64,000 bases of DNA, taken from NCBI RefSeq assembly GCF_016862755.1, contig NZ_BONO01000001.1, positions 62,001 through 126,000 on the forward strand, given 5' to 3'. Below, piece by piece: positions 27,237 through 35,324 of the stretch. The notes below the pieces were generated by a model. That model searched no databases and had not been told where the DNA came from. It saw nothing but the letters and a program-made list of their open reading frames with translations. Each line of letters opens with the position of its first letter. Within the stretch, counting starts at the first letter, position 1. Origin of the DNA: Cellulomonas pakistanensis. GTDB taxonomy: Bacteria > Actinomycetota > Actinomycetes > Actinomycetales > Cellulomonadaceae. Made by a program: the position numbers and the translations under genes.

Positions 27237-28229
27237 TCACCCCACGCGGAACCGCGCCACCAGGTCGTCCATCAGCCCGTCGAGCCGCGCGTCCACCGTC
27301 CGGCGTGCCGGGTCCGCGTCGTGCCAGTCGACGATCTCCCGCGCCCCCTGCTCGAACGGGATCGTCGCCGCGAAGTCCGGGACGAGCCGGCGGAGCTTGG
27401 TGGTGTCGAAGACCATCGAGTGCGCCTTGTCGCCGAGCAGCCCCGCACCCCACTCCGGGTCGGCCGCCGCGATCGCGTCCGACGGCACGTGCACGATCCG
27501 CGGCTCGACGCCGAGGGCGGCCGCGAGCGCCCGCACGACCTGGTCCCAGGTCAGGACGTCGTCCGAGGTGATGTGGAACGCCTCGCCCACCGTGCGCGGG
27601 TGGCCGAGCAGCGGGACGAGGCCGCGGGCGAAGTCCTCGTGGTGCGTGAGCGTCCACAGCGAGGTGCCGTCGCCGTGCACGACGACCTCGCGACCCCGGC
27701 GCATCCGCTCCATCGCCGTCCAGCCGCCGTCGAGCGGGACGAGCGTGCGGTCGTAGGTGTGCGACGGGCGGATGACCGTGGCCGGGAAGCCGCGGTCCCG
27801 GTACGCCCGCACGAGCAGGTCCTCGCAGGCGATCTTGTCCCGGGAGTACTGCCAGAACGGGTTGCGCAGGGGCGTCGACTCGGTGACCGGCAGCCGCTCG
27901 GGCGGGGTCTGGTAGGCCGACGCCGACGAGATGAACACGTACTGCCCGGTGCGACCGGCGAACAGGTCGACGTCCGTCTGCACGTGCTCCGGGGTGAACG
28001 CCACCCAGTCGACGACGGCGTCGAACTCCCGGTCCCCGAGCGCCGCGCGGACGGACGCCGGGTCGCGGACGTCGGCCTGGACGAGCTCCGCGCCCCCCGG
28101 GACAGGCCGGGTGGCGCTCGACCCGCGGTTCAGGACCGTGACGTCGAGCCCCCGCTCGACCGCGAGCCGGGTGACGGCCGAGCTGATGACGCCGGTGCCG
28201 CCGATGACGAGGAGCTTCAGTGCTGCCAT
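27237..28229 (-). CDS. NAD-dependent epimerase/reductase (extended SDR)
   Basis: A 330-residue protein with the N-terminal Rossmann motif LLVIGGTGVISSAV (about residues 5-18). The catalytic Tyr-Lys pair is in WQYSRDKIACEDLL, with the upstream Ser in FISSASAY. VIRPSHTYDRTL follows as in sugar-nucleotide epimerases. Substrate unknown. The start at 28229 is chosen because the Rossmann strand begins four residues later. It is divergent from a MarR gene with 89 bp between, so MarR control is plausible. Confidence 0.85.
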   Translation of the reverse strand: MAALKLLVIGGTGVISSAVTRLAVERGLDVTVLNRGSSATRPVPGGAELVQADVRDPASVRAALGDREFDAVVDWVAFTPEHVQTDVDLFAGRTGQYVFISSASAYQTPPERLPVTESTPLRNPFWQYSRDKIACEDLLVRAYRDRGFPATVIRPSHTYDRTLVPLDGGWTAMERMRRGREVVVHGDGTSLWTLTHHEDFARGLVPLLGHPRTVGEAFHITSDDVLTWDQVVRALAAALGVEPRIVHVPSDAIAAADPEWGAGLLGDKAHSMVFDTTKLRRLVPDFAATIPFEQGAREIVDWHDADPARRTVDARLDGLMDDLVARFRVG

Positions 28230-28318
28230 GCCGCGCACGCTAGCCCGGGGCGCGGCGAGCCGCGCGTCGCCCATGACCGTGCGGGCTGGTTCGACTTCGC
28301 AGCACCTACGATGTCGGG

Positions 28319-28828
28319 ATGACCACCGACGCCGCCCCGTCCCTGGACCCCGTCGAGCTCGGCGCGTACTTCGCCCTGATCGAGGTGAGCAGCCTGCTGC
28401 GGCACACCGTCGAGCAGCAGCTGCAGGAGGTCGGCGGCCTCAGCTACGTGCAGTTCCAGCTGCTCGCGACGCTCGGCGACGCCCCGGACGGCAGCCGGCG
28501 GATGACCGACCTCGCCGACGGCGTCGTCTACAGCCGCAGCGGGCTGACCTACCAGGCGGGGCTGCTCGAGAAGGCGGGGTACGTCACCCGCGCCCCCTCC
28601 CCCGACGACGAGCGCGGGGTCACCGTGACGCTCACGGACGCGGGGCGCGACGTGCTCGCCCGGGTGTTCCCCGGGCACATCGGCGTGGTGCGCGACCTCC
28701 TCGTCGACCCGCTGGACCGGGCGGACGTCGAGTCGCTCGCGCGCGTCCTCGGCACCGTCCGGGACCACCTCCGGGCGAACCCGCCACGGTCGGCGGCGCC
28801 GCGGCGGAAGGCGCGCGGCCGGGCCTAG
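28319..28828 (+). CDS. MarR-family transcriptional regulator
   Basis: A 169-residue winged-helix protein. The dimer helix HTVEQQLQEVGGLSYVQFQLLATLGD leads to the recognition helix GVVYSRSGLTYQAGLLEKAGYVTR and the wing SPDDERGVTVTLTDAG (about residues 60-112). The C-terminus is basic (APRRKARGRA). The gene is divergent from the SDR epimerase. Its stop overlaps that of the convergent DUF1272 gene (shared CTAG at 28825-28828). Confidence 0.9.
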   Translation: MTTDAAPSLDPVELGAYFALIEVSSLLRHTVEQQLQEVGGLSYVQFQLLATLGDAPDGSRRMTDLADGVVYSRSGLTYQAGLLEKAGYVTRAPSPDDERGVTVTLTDAGRDVLARVFPGHIGVVRDLLVDPLDRADVESLARVLGTVRDHLRANPPRSAAPRRKARGRA

Positions 28829-29076
28829 CCGACCTCGGCCGCCCCGCCGGCACCCGCGTCGACCCGGCGCTCGCCCGCCGGGTGCGCGGCGAGCAGGTGC
28901 GCCGGCCGGACGGGCCGCCGCTCCAGGCCGCCGCCGCAGTTGGGGCACGCCCCACCCGCGAACCCGGCGGCGCAGTCGGCGCACCACGTGCACTCGAAGC
29001 TGCAGATCAGCGCGTCGGTCGCGTCCGGCGGCAGGGCCCGGTCGCAGCTCTCGCAGGTGGGGCGGATCTCCAGCAC
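28825..29076 (-). CDS. DUF1272 zinc-ribbon-like protein
   Basis: An 83-residue protein with eight cysteines in CxxC pairs (CESC, CSFECTWCADC, CPNC), enough for two zinc sites. The start VLEIRPTCESCDRALPPDATDALICSFEC fits the DUF1272 family, whose function is unknown. The GTG start at 29076 puts the first CxxC at residues 8-11. The C-terminal 25 residues are low-complexity. It is convergent with the MarR gene. Confidence 0.8.
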   Translation of the reverse strand: MLEIRPTCESCDRALPPDATDALICSFECTWCADCAAGFAGGACPNCGGGLERRPVRPAHLLAAHPAGERRVDAGAGGAAEVG

Positions 29077-29279
29077 GTCAGGCCTCCGGGGTCGTCGGTC
29101 CGGCCGCGGGCCGGCCGCGCGGCCACCCTGGCGGGCGCAGGCGCCGGGACGGAAGACCCGCGCGGCACGGTGGCGGGGATCCGGCGGTCGACGCCTGGAT
29201 GTGCCCGGGACCGCCGGCACCCGGCTCCGCGATGGTTTCCACATGGTCGGGATCGGCGGTAGCCTGCCGACGGCGCCTT

Positions 29280-29297
29280 ACCTAGTGATCGGTAGGT
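29280..29297 (+). promoter_or_regulatory. TetR-type operator in the GH30 promoter region
   Basis: ACCTAGTGATCGGTAGGT is an imperfect palindrome (14 of 18 positions symmetric). Its right half CGGTAGGTAG is identical to that of the palindrome at 773-800. A weak promoter, TTTCCA (29236-29241) with TAGCCT (29260-29265) at 18-bp spacing, would place it just past the transcription start of the GH30 gene. Confidence 0.5.
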
Positions 29298-29337
29298 AGC
29301 AGGACGCCCCGGCCTGACGACGACGTGGGAGTGCTCG

Positions 29338-30702
29338 ATGAGGATCACCAGCTGGACCAGCACCACCGAGACCGAGCGCTGGCGCGACCTCGGCGCCGTG
29401 GAGCCCGGCGCGGTCGACCGGATCCCGGACGTGTTCGTCCGGCTCGACGACGAGCGGCAGGAGATCGAGGGCTTCGGCGCGACGTTCAACGAGCTGGGCT
29501 GGACCTCGCTGGCGCACCTCACGGCGGACCAGCGCGCCGAGATCTTCCGCGAGCTGTACGCCCCGGGGGTCGGGGGGAGCTTCACGATCGGCCGGATGCC
29601 GATCGCCGCGAACGACTTCGCCCGCGACTACTACTCCTACGCGGACGTGCCGGGCGACTTCGACCTCGAGCACTTCAGCATCGCGAACGACCACGAGACC
29701 CTCGTGCCCTACATCCGGTCCGCCCTGGAGCACCAGGGCGCGCTGCGCCTGTGGGCTTCGCCGTGGGTCCCGCCCCAGTGGATGAAGACGAACGGCCACT
29801 ACGCGTCCGCGCAGCCGTGGATCAACGGCGTCGAGAACGGCCTGCGGGCGGACCAGGTCCAGGCCGAGGGCTCCGACTCGTTCATCCAGGACGAGCGCCA
29901 CCTCGCGACGTACGCGGCGTACTTCGGCAAGTTCGTCGACGCGTACCGCGAGCTCGGCATCGAGGTCGGCATGGTCATGCCGCAGAACGAGTTCAACTCG
30001 GCCCAGCCGTACCCGAGCTGCACCTGGACCCCGGCCGGCCTCGCGGCCTTCCTGCGACACCTCGGCCCGCAGATGCGCGAGCGCGGCGTCGAGGTCTTCC
30101 TCGGCACCGTCGAGCGGCCGGACGAGGCGCTGGTCGACGCGGTGCTCGCCGACCCGGCCGCCGCCGAGGCCGTGTCGGGCATCGGCGTGCAGTGGCACGG
30201 CAAGTCGATCGTCCCGTTCCTGCGGAAGGACCACCCGGAGCTGCGGGTCTACCAGACCGAGCAGGAGTGCGGCGACGGCAGGAACGACTGGCGGTACGCC
30301 CGGTACGCGTGGCGTCTGATGCGCGACTTCCTCAACGACGGCGCCAGCGCGTACCAGTACTGGAACCTGTCGCTCGAGCGCGGGGGCGTCAGCCGCTGGG
30401 GCTGGTCGCAGAACTCGCTGGTCGTGGTCGACCCCGAGGCCGGCACGTTCGAGTACACCCACGAGTACCACGTGCTCAAGCACGTCAGCCACTTCGTGCG
30501 ACCGGGCGCCCGGCTGGTGCCGACGCTCAGCTACGCCGGGTACGAGAACCAGCTGGCGTTCCGGAACCCGGACGGCTCGCTCGTCGTCGTCATGCAGAAC
30601 GACACCTCGGAGAAGATGCCGGTGTCGATCCTGGTCGGCGACCAGGTCGTCACGCCGGTGCTGCCGGCCGACTCGCTGAGCACGTTCGTCATCGAGGTCT
30701 GA
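29338..30702 (+). CDS. Glycoside hydrolase family 30 (glucosylceramidase-like), cytoplasmic
   Basis: A 454-residue enzyme. The GH30 barrel begins with EIEGFGATFNELGW. The acid/base Glu is in MPQNEFNS (E218) and the nucleophile in VYQTEQEC (E308). LRLWASPWVPPQWMKTNG is also typical. The C-terminal beta domain ends at TFVIEV. GH30 retaining enzymes cleave beta-glucosidic or related bonds. There is no signal peptide, so it acts inside the cell on imported glycosides. An MFS carrier with a matching operator at 773 may deliver the substrate (inference). Confidence 0.85.
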   Translation: MRITSWTSTTETERWRDLGAVEPGAVDRIPDVFVRLDDERQEIEGFGATFNELGWTSLAHLTADQRAEIFRELYAPGVGGSFTIGRMPIAANDFARDYYSYADVPGDFDLEHFSIANDHETLVPYIRSALEHQGALRLWASPWVPPQWMKTNGHYASAQPWINGVENGLRADQVQAEGSDSFIQDERHLATYAAYFGKFVDAYRELGIEVGMVMPQNEFNSAQPYPSCTWTPAGLAAFLRHLGPQMRERGVEVFLGTVERPDEALVDAVLADPAAAEAVSGIGVQWHGKSIVPFLRKDHPELRVYQTEQECGDGRNDWRYARYAWRLMRDFLNDGASAYQYWNLSLERGGVSRWGWSQNSLVVVDPEAGTFEYTHEYHVLKHVSHFVRPGARLVPTLSYAGYENQLAFRNPDGSLVVVMQNDTSEKMPVSILVGDQVVTPVLPADSLSTFVIEV

Positions 30703-30754
30703 CGCCGCCCGGTGCCCGGCGCGCCGCCCGCGCTCCCGGCGCGCCGCCCGCGCG

Positions 30755-30824
30755 CCGAGACCCACTGATCCGCACGAGACCCACCGTCCCGCGCGTCGGT
30801 CTCGACCGGATCAGTGGGTCTCGG
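30755..30824. repeat. Nested long inverted repeat at the end of GH30/aminotransferase genes
   Basis: CCGAGACCCACTGATCCG (30755-30772) is the exact reverse complement of 30807-30824, leaving a 34-nt loop. Inside the loop CGAGACC (30775-30781) pairs with GGTCTCG (30798-30804). The left arm and the loop also share the direct repeat CGAGACCCAC. The right arm includes the stop codon of the aminotransferase. It may be a bidirectional terminator between convergent genes or a dispersed palindromic element. Confidence 0.6.
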
Positions 30825-31914
30825 CGACGGCGGCAGCCCGCGACGACGCGAGCGCGTCGAGCGCGCGGTCGACGTCGGCGCGGTCGTTCCACACGTGGAA
30901 CGCCAGCCGCACCCGGCCGGCGCGCCCGGCGACGCGGCACCCGGCGCGCGCCAGCGCCGCACGCCGCCCGCCGTCGGGGTCGGGCAGCGTGACGATCGCG
31001 CTCCGCGTCGGGCCGGGCAGCCCGAGCCCGGTCCGCAGCGCGTCCGCCAGCCCGAGCGCGTGCCGCTCGACCGCCCCGGCGTCGGCCGCCGCGAACAGCC
31101 CGACCGACTCGGCCGCGCCCAGCCAGGCCTGCCACGCCGGCGACACGTCGAACCGCCGCGCGTCGGCCGCCAGCCACATCTCCGGCCCGTAGCAGGACGC
31201 CCACGGGTCGTCGCCCGCGTACCACCCGGCGTGCACCGGCCGCAGCAGGTCCTGGGCATCGGCGCGGACGGTCAGGAAGCCGGTGCCGCGCGGCGCGCAC
31301 AGCCACTTGTACGCGGCCGTGACCGTCACGTCGTACCGGCCCGCGTCGACCCGCAGCCACCCGGCCGCCTGGGTCAGGTCGCAGAGCGTCCGGGCCCCGG
31401 CGGCCGCGGCGGCGGTCGCCACGGCCTCGCCGTCGAGGACGTGCCCGGTCGCCGACTGCGCGAGCGAGAACGCCACCCAGTCGGTCCCGGGGCGGATCGC
31501 CGACGCCAGGTCGTCCGCCGGGACGTGCCACACCCGGAGGCGGTCGCCCTGCGCCAGGAACGGGAACACCACCGAGGAGAAGTCGCCCTCCACGCACAGC
31601 ACCTCCGCGCCGTCGGGCAGCGAGGCGGCGACCGTCCCGGCCATCGCGGACACCTGCGCGCCGATCGCCACCCGCGACGCGTCCACCCCGACGAGCGAGG
31701 CGAACCCGGCCCGGGACCGTCGCACGGCGTCCTCGTAGCGGGCCACGTCCAGGCCGCCGCCGCCCCAGCGGTCGAGGTCGTCGCGGAGCACCGCCAGCAT
31801 CCGCGTCGGGGCCACGCCCGCGGTGGCGGCGTCGAGGTGCCCGGGGCCCGGGCGGAACTGGTCGCGGAGCGCGTCGAAGGTCAGCACCTCTTCAGCCTCG
31901 GGTCGCGCCGGCAT
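30811..31914 (-). CDS. Class V aminotransferase-fold PLP enzyme
   Basis: A 367-residue PLP enzyme. The Schiff-base lysine is in VTVTAAYKWLCAPRGTGFL (about residue 205), with the PLP-binding Asp/Gln region LCDLTQAAGWLRVD upstream. The HLDAATAGVAPTRML start is that of class V aminotransferases and cysteine desulfurase-like proteins. No adjacent sulfur-transfer genes are present, so aminotransferase or C-S lyase activity cannot be decided. It is divergent from a LysR gene with 54 bp between. The stop lies in the inverted repeat at 30755-30824. Confidence 0.8.
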   Translation of the reverse strand: MPARPEAEEVLTFDALRDQFRPGPGHLDAATAGVAPTRMLAVLRDDLDRWGGGGLDVARYEDAVRRSRAGFASLVGVDASRVAIGAQVSAMAGTVAASLPDGAEVLCVEGDFSSVVFPFLAQGDRLRVWHVPADDLASAIRPGTDWVAFSLAQSATGHVLDGEAVATAAAAAGARTLCDLTQAAGWLRVDAGRYDVTVTAAYKWLCAPRGTGFLTVRADAQDLLRPVHAGWYAGDDPWASCYGPEMWLAADARRFDVSPAWQAWLGAAESVGLFAAADAGAVERHALGLADALRTGLGLPGPTRSAIVTLPDPDGGRRAALARAGCRVAGRAGRVRLAFHVWNDRADVDRALDALASSRAAAVAETH

Positions 31915-31968
31915 ACGATCAACGGGCACTTCTGGTCCGACGCATGCGCGCTGCTTATGCTCGCGACC

Positions 31969-32946
31969 ATGAGCCCCCGACCGCTCGACGCCGCGGCCCT
32001 CCGGCTGGTGCGCGCCGTCCACGAGACCGGCAGCGTCACCGCCGCCGCGCGCGAGCTCGGCCTGACCCAGCCCGCGGCGAGCCAGCAGCTGCGCGGCATC
32101 GAACGCGCCGTCGGCACGGCGGTCGTCGTCCGCGCCGGGCGCGGGGTCCGGTTGACCGAGGCGGGCCTCGTGCTGGCGCGCAACGCCGTGGCGGTGCAGT
32201 CGGCGCTCGACGCGACCCTGGAGGAGGTGGCCGCCGTGGCGAGCCTCCGGGCGGGCCGCGTGCGGATCGCGGCGTTCCCGTCCGCCGCGGCGACGCTGCT
32301 GCCGGCGGCGCTGGCCGCGCTGCGGGTGCGGCACCCGGGGCTCGTGCCGACGTTCGCCGAGGCCGAGCCGCCGGAGGCGCTCGCCGAGGTCGACGCCGGG
32401 CGGGTCGACCTCGCCATCGTGTTCCGCGACGCCGCGCCGGGCGACCCCGACGGCGACGGGCCGCGGCGGCTGCGGGTGCCGCTGCTCGAGGACGAGGTGG
32501 TCGTCGTCCTGCCGGGCGCCGACGGCCGGGCGGACGGGCCCGTCGACCTCGGCGGGCTCGCGGACCGGCCGTGGATCGCGGGCTGCCCGCAGTGCCGTGA
32601 GCAGCTCGTCGGGACCTGCGCCCGGGCGGGGTTCGCACCGCGGGTCGACTTCGCGACCGACGACTACGTCGCCGCGCTCGGCCTGGTGCGCGCCGGGCTG
32701 GGCGTCGCCGCGCTGCCGGGTCTGGCGCTCGCGGCGGTGCCGCACCCCGGGGTGACCGCGCACCCGACGCGGCCCGGCGCGACGCGGCTGGTCGAGGCGG
32801 TGACCGGGCCGAGCACCGCCCGCGTGCCGGCCGTGTCGGCCGCGCTCGACGCGCTGCGCGCCGCGGCGGAGCGGCTGTCGGCCGCGCACGTCCGGTCGGT
32901 CCCGCGCGCGGGGCGGGCAGCGCGCGACGCGGCTGCGGGCAGGTAG
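31969..32946 (+). CDS. LysR-family transcriptional regulator
   Basis: A 325-residue regulator. The HTH is at about residues 10-65: LRLVRAVHETGSVTAAARELGLTQPAASQQLRGIE. The effector domain follows from about residue 95 (LRAGRVRIAAFPSAAATLLPAAL). It is divergently arranged with the class V aminotransferase, the usual LysR regulator-target layout. ATG at 31969 is taken as start; another in-frame ATG lies at 31957. Confidence 0.9.
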   Translation: MSPRPLDAAALRLVRAVHETGSVTAAARELGLTQPAASQQLRGIERAVGTAVVVRAGRGVRLTEAGLVLARNAVAVQSALDATLEEVAAVASLRAGRVRIAAFPSAAATLLPAALAALRVRHPGLVPTFAEAEPPEALAEVDAGRVDLAIVFRDAAPGDPDGDGPRRLRVPLLEDEVVVVLPGADGRADGPVDLGGLADRPWIAGCPQCREQLVGTCARAGFAPRVDFATDDYVAALGLVRAGLGVAALPGLALAAVPHPGVTAHPTRPGATRLVEAVTGPSTARVPAVSAALDALRAAAERLSAAHVRSVPRAGRAARDAAAGR

Positions 32947-32974
32947 CCGCCCGCCCGCAGCCGCGGCGAGCCGG

Positions 32975-33379
32975 TCAGTCGAGGACGGCGGTCGCCTCGA
33001 CCTCGACGCGCACGTGCGGCTCGAACAGGATCTGCACGCCGATCAGCGACGCCGGCGGGAGCGACTCGGCGATCCCCAGCTCGGCGCGCACGCGGTCCAC
33101 CCCGGCCAGGAACTCCGGGAGCTGGTGCGACCCCTCCCACTCGGTGACGTAGAAGGTCAGGCGGACGACGTCGGCGAACGTAGCCCCGGCGCCGGCGAGC
33201 CCGCGGCCGACGTTGCGGAGCGCCTCGGCCACCTGGTCGGCGAGGTCGCCGGGCGCCTCGGGCGAGCCGGCGCCGATCTGGCCGGCCACGTGCACCTGGC
33301 GCGTGCCGCGACTGACGGCGACGTGGCGGTAGGGCACCTCGGTGCCGAGTCCGACGGGGTCGAGCAGCTGGACGGCCAT
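32975..33379 (-). CDS. RidA (YjgF/YER057c/UK114) family protein
   Basis: A 134-residue protein with RidA features: VHVAGQIGAGSPEAPGDLADQVAEALRNVGRGLAGAG and the VVRLTFYVTEWE strand. The conserved Arg of active imine deaminases would fall near RVRAELGIAESLPPASLIGVQILF. RidA enzymes deaminate reactive enamines and imines from PLP enzymes; other members have different roles. It is divergent from an HxlR regulator with 78 bp between. Confidence 0.85.
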   Translation of the reverse strand: MAVQLLDPVGLGTEVPYRHVAVSRGTRQVHVAGQIGAGSPEAPGDLADQVAEALRNVGRGLAGAGATFADVVRLTFYVTEWEGSHQLPEFLAGVDRVRAELGIAESLPPASLIGVQILFEPHVRVEVEATAVLD

Positions 33380-33400
33380 GGGGTTCCTCCGGGGTCGAAC

Positions 33401-33473
33401 GGGTGGTTGCTCGTGGATACCTGGTGCGCGCAGGGCACTTCAACGAGACTAGGTGTCGTGCAGGCAACCACCC
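33401..33473. promoter_or_regulatory. Inverted repeat in the RidA/HxlR intergenic region
   Basis: GGGTGGTTGC (33401-33410) and GCAACCACCC (33464-33473) are exact reverse complements flanking the divergent promoters. The right copy is within the first HxlR codons. They could be paired half-sites for the HxlR protein, but the wide spacing keeps confidence low. Confidence 0.3.
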
Positions 33474-33838
33474 CGGCCCCGACGACCCCGCTGCGCGTCG
33501 GCATGACGCACCGCGAGCTCCTCGACCAGGTGCTCGACACCTGGTCGCTCCTGGTTCTCGAGGAGCTCTGCGAGCGCCCCTCGCGGTTCAACGAGCTGCG
33601 GCGCGCCATCCCGGCGGTCACCGCCAAGTCGCTCACCGCCACGCTGCGCCGGCTGGAGCGCAACGGGATCGTCGAGCGGGTGGTGACGGGCACGCGGCCG
33701 GTCGCGGTCGAGTACCGCATCACGCCGCTCGGGAAGACGCTGCGCGAGCCGGTCGACGCACTGCTCGCGAGGACGACGGCCAACATGGCCGCGGTCGAGG
33801 CGGCGCGGGACGCGTTCGACCGGCTCGACGACGTCTGA
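33458..33838 (+). CDS. HxlR-family transcriptional regulator
   Basis: A 126-residue winged-helix protein. The HxlR core is VLDTWSLLVLEELCERPSRFNELRRAIPAVTAKSLTATLRRLERNGIVERVV, then the wing VEYRITPLGKTL. The GTG start at 33458 gives a short N-terminal arm; ATG at 33503 is possible. It is divergent from RidA, its probable target. Confidence 0.85.
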   Translation: MQATTPAPTTPLRVGMTHRELLDQVLDTWSLLVLEELCERPSRFNELRRAIPAVTAKSLTATLRRLERNGIVERVVTGTRPVAVEYRITPLGKTLREPVDALLARTTANMAAVEAARDAFDRLDDV

Positions 33839-33881
33839 CTCCGGCGCGCGGGAGCACCGCGCCCCGTCCATGCTGTCCGGC

Positions 33882-34118
33882 ATGACAACAGGTCAGGTCG
33901 TGGCCGTCGTGTGGGGTTCCTTCGCCGTCGTGTTCGGCGTCTTCTTCGTCCTGCAGCGCGAGCGCATCTCCCGGGCGGCCCGCGAGGTGCGGGCACGGCG
34001 CGGCGGGCGCGTCGGTCCCCGTACCCAGTCCCCCGGTCTCATGGCCGCGGGCGGGGCGTTCCTCGTCGTCGCGGGTGCGGGTGTGCTGGTCGCGGGGCTG
34101 ACGGGCACGCTCGCCTGA
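33882..34118 (+). CDS. Small two-helix membrane protein
   Basis: A 78-residue protein with hydrophobic segments at about residues 5-25 and 54-76. A basic loop, QRERISRAAREVRARRGGR, lies between them. No family recognised. The ATG at 33882 is preferred; an in-frame ATG at 33870 also exists. It marks the left edge of an atypical lower-GC stretch. Confidence 0.5.
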   Translation: MTTGQVVAVVWGSFAVVFGVFFVLQRERISRAAREVRARRGGRVGPRTQSPGLMAAGGAFLVVAGAGVLVAGLTGTLA

Positions 34119-34531
34119 GCAGCACGCCCGTGCGAGCGTCGCCGCTTGTAGGTCCTCCCTAGCCACTGCGGTGCTCATCCGCGCAGCCAGCGAGAACCTC
34201 GTCGTTCCATGAAGCGTTGCGGCGGGCGTTCCACGCTTCCGCTGCGGTTTGTGTCCGAACTACGGCCCCGGTCGGTGGCGTCGAGGCGCCAGCCAGCGGA
34301 GCCCGCCTTGAGACGATCACGCCAAGTACAACCGGTCGGCGACGCAGCCCCTTGCGACCGGACCACCGCCCTGCGGTCACGGGTCGGGACGACTTCGCAC
34401 CGCGTGGGAGATACGCGGGCACGTCCGGGCGCACCCCATCCTGTACAAAGACGGGTCCGGCCTTGACGCCGGGCGCGGCGCCTCGTCGGTCGCGGCTGGC
34501 AAATCAGCGTGCCACCCGCCATCCTGAACGC
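34119..34531. other. Intergenic stretch without supported gene
   Basis: About 410 bp between a small membrane gene and a frameshifted membrane gene. Short overlapping frames exist on both strands, but none has a ribosome binding site, a recognisable domain or consistent codon bias. Base composition falls toward its right end. Nothing further can be supported. Confidence 0.4.
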
Positions 34532-35304
34532 GTGGAAGATCGTGCCCGGGTGGATCGAGCTTTCGTAGACCGCCATCTCGCGGTCATCGCATCCGCCGCG
34601 GTAGTGCTCTTCGCTGGACTAAGGGTGTTTTTTGTTTCCGGATTCGATGCACCCGCAGCACTGACGATCCTCTCGGTTGCCGACCGCACAACAATCCTTT
34701 TCTCGACGGTCCTGTATGTTTTCGGATCGCTCGGCCCGCTGCTACTCGTCTCCTCGAGGACTCGCCGGTGGATGCTCGCCGGGAACACGAGCGGCGCGGA
34801 CGTGTGGACGCAACTTCGAACCGCGACCGTGTGGGGGATCGTATCCGTCGCGCTGTTTTCGGTAATCACGCTCGGTGCGGTCATCGGATTGTGCGCAGGA
34901 CTGGTGTTGGCGTCCACGATCAAAAATATCGGTGGCGCCGAGGCGCACGAATTCCTGGAAGTAGAAGGCGAGGCCCTCGACCGCCCCCCAGATGGATGCA
35001 AGAGGTCCCCTGGCTCTGGGCGACGTTCACTGGATTTCTGCTCCTGCTCGCCGTGTCTTCGCCATGGCAAGGACTTGAACGTATCTCATCTCAAGGGCAC
35101 GAGCCCCTAGTCGGCCGCGTTATGGGCGAGCAGACCGGTTTTGTCCTCGTCTTGGACCAGAAACGCGATCTGCATTGGCTAGAAGCCGAGAGCATCACCG
35201 AGCGTTCGGTGTGCTCGCGCCCGCTCGGGCAATGGATTGAGTGGTCCGTCTCGGCCTATGCCGCCTCGCGCAAGGCGGGAGCCGACTGCGAAACCTCCGG
35301 GTGA
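34532..35304 (+). pseudogene. Unknown membrane protein gene with apparent frameshift
   Basis: The frame from GTG 34532 encodes four hydrophobic segments (for example LAVIASAAVVLFAGLRVFF, ILFSTVLYVFGSLGPLLLV). It stays coherent to about 34981 and then becomes basic and non-coding-like. The continuation reads sensibly in the frame one base back: RWMQEVPWLWATFTGFLLLL to the stop at 35304. The switch falls at a run of six C (34984-34989), as if one C were missing. Together they make about 257 residues. The lower GC suggests acquired DNA. No family recognised. Sequencing error, decay or programmed slippage are all possible. Confidence 0.5.
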
Positions 35305-35324
35305 CCGCGCCCGACGGATGAGAG

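Noticed and set aside
34159-34576. Transposase remnant on the minus strand
   Set aside because: Short frames here lack catalytic motifs and inverted terminal repeats; the evidence is too weak to name an element.
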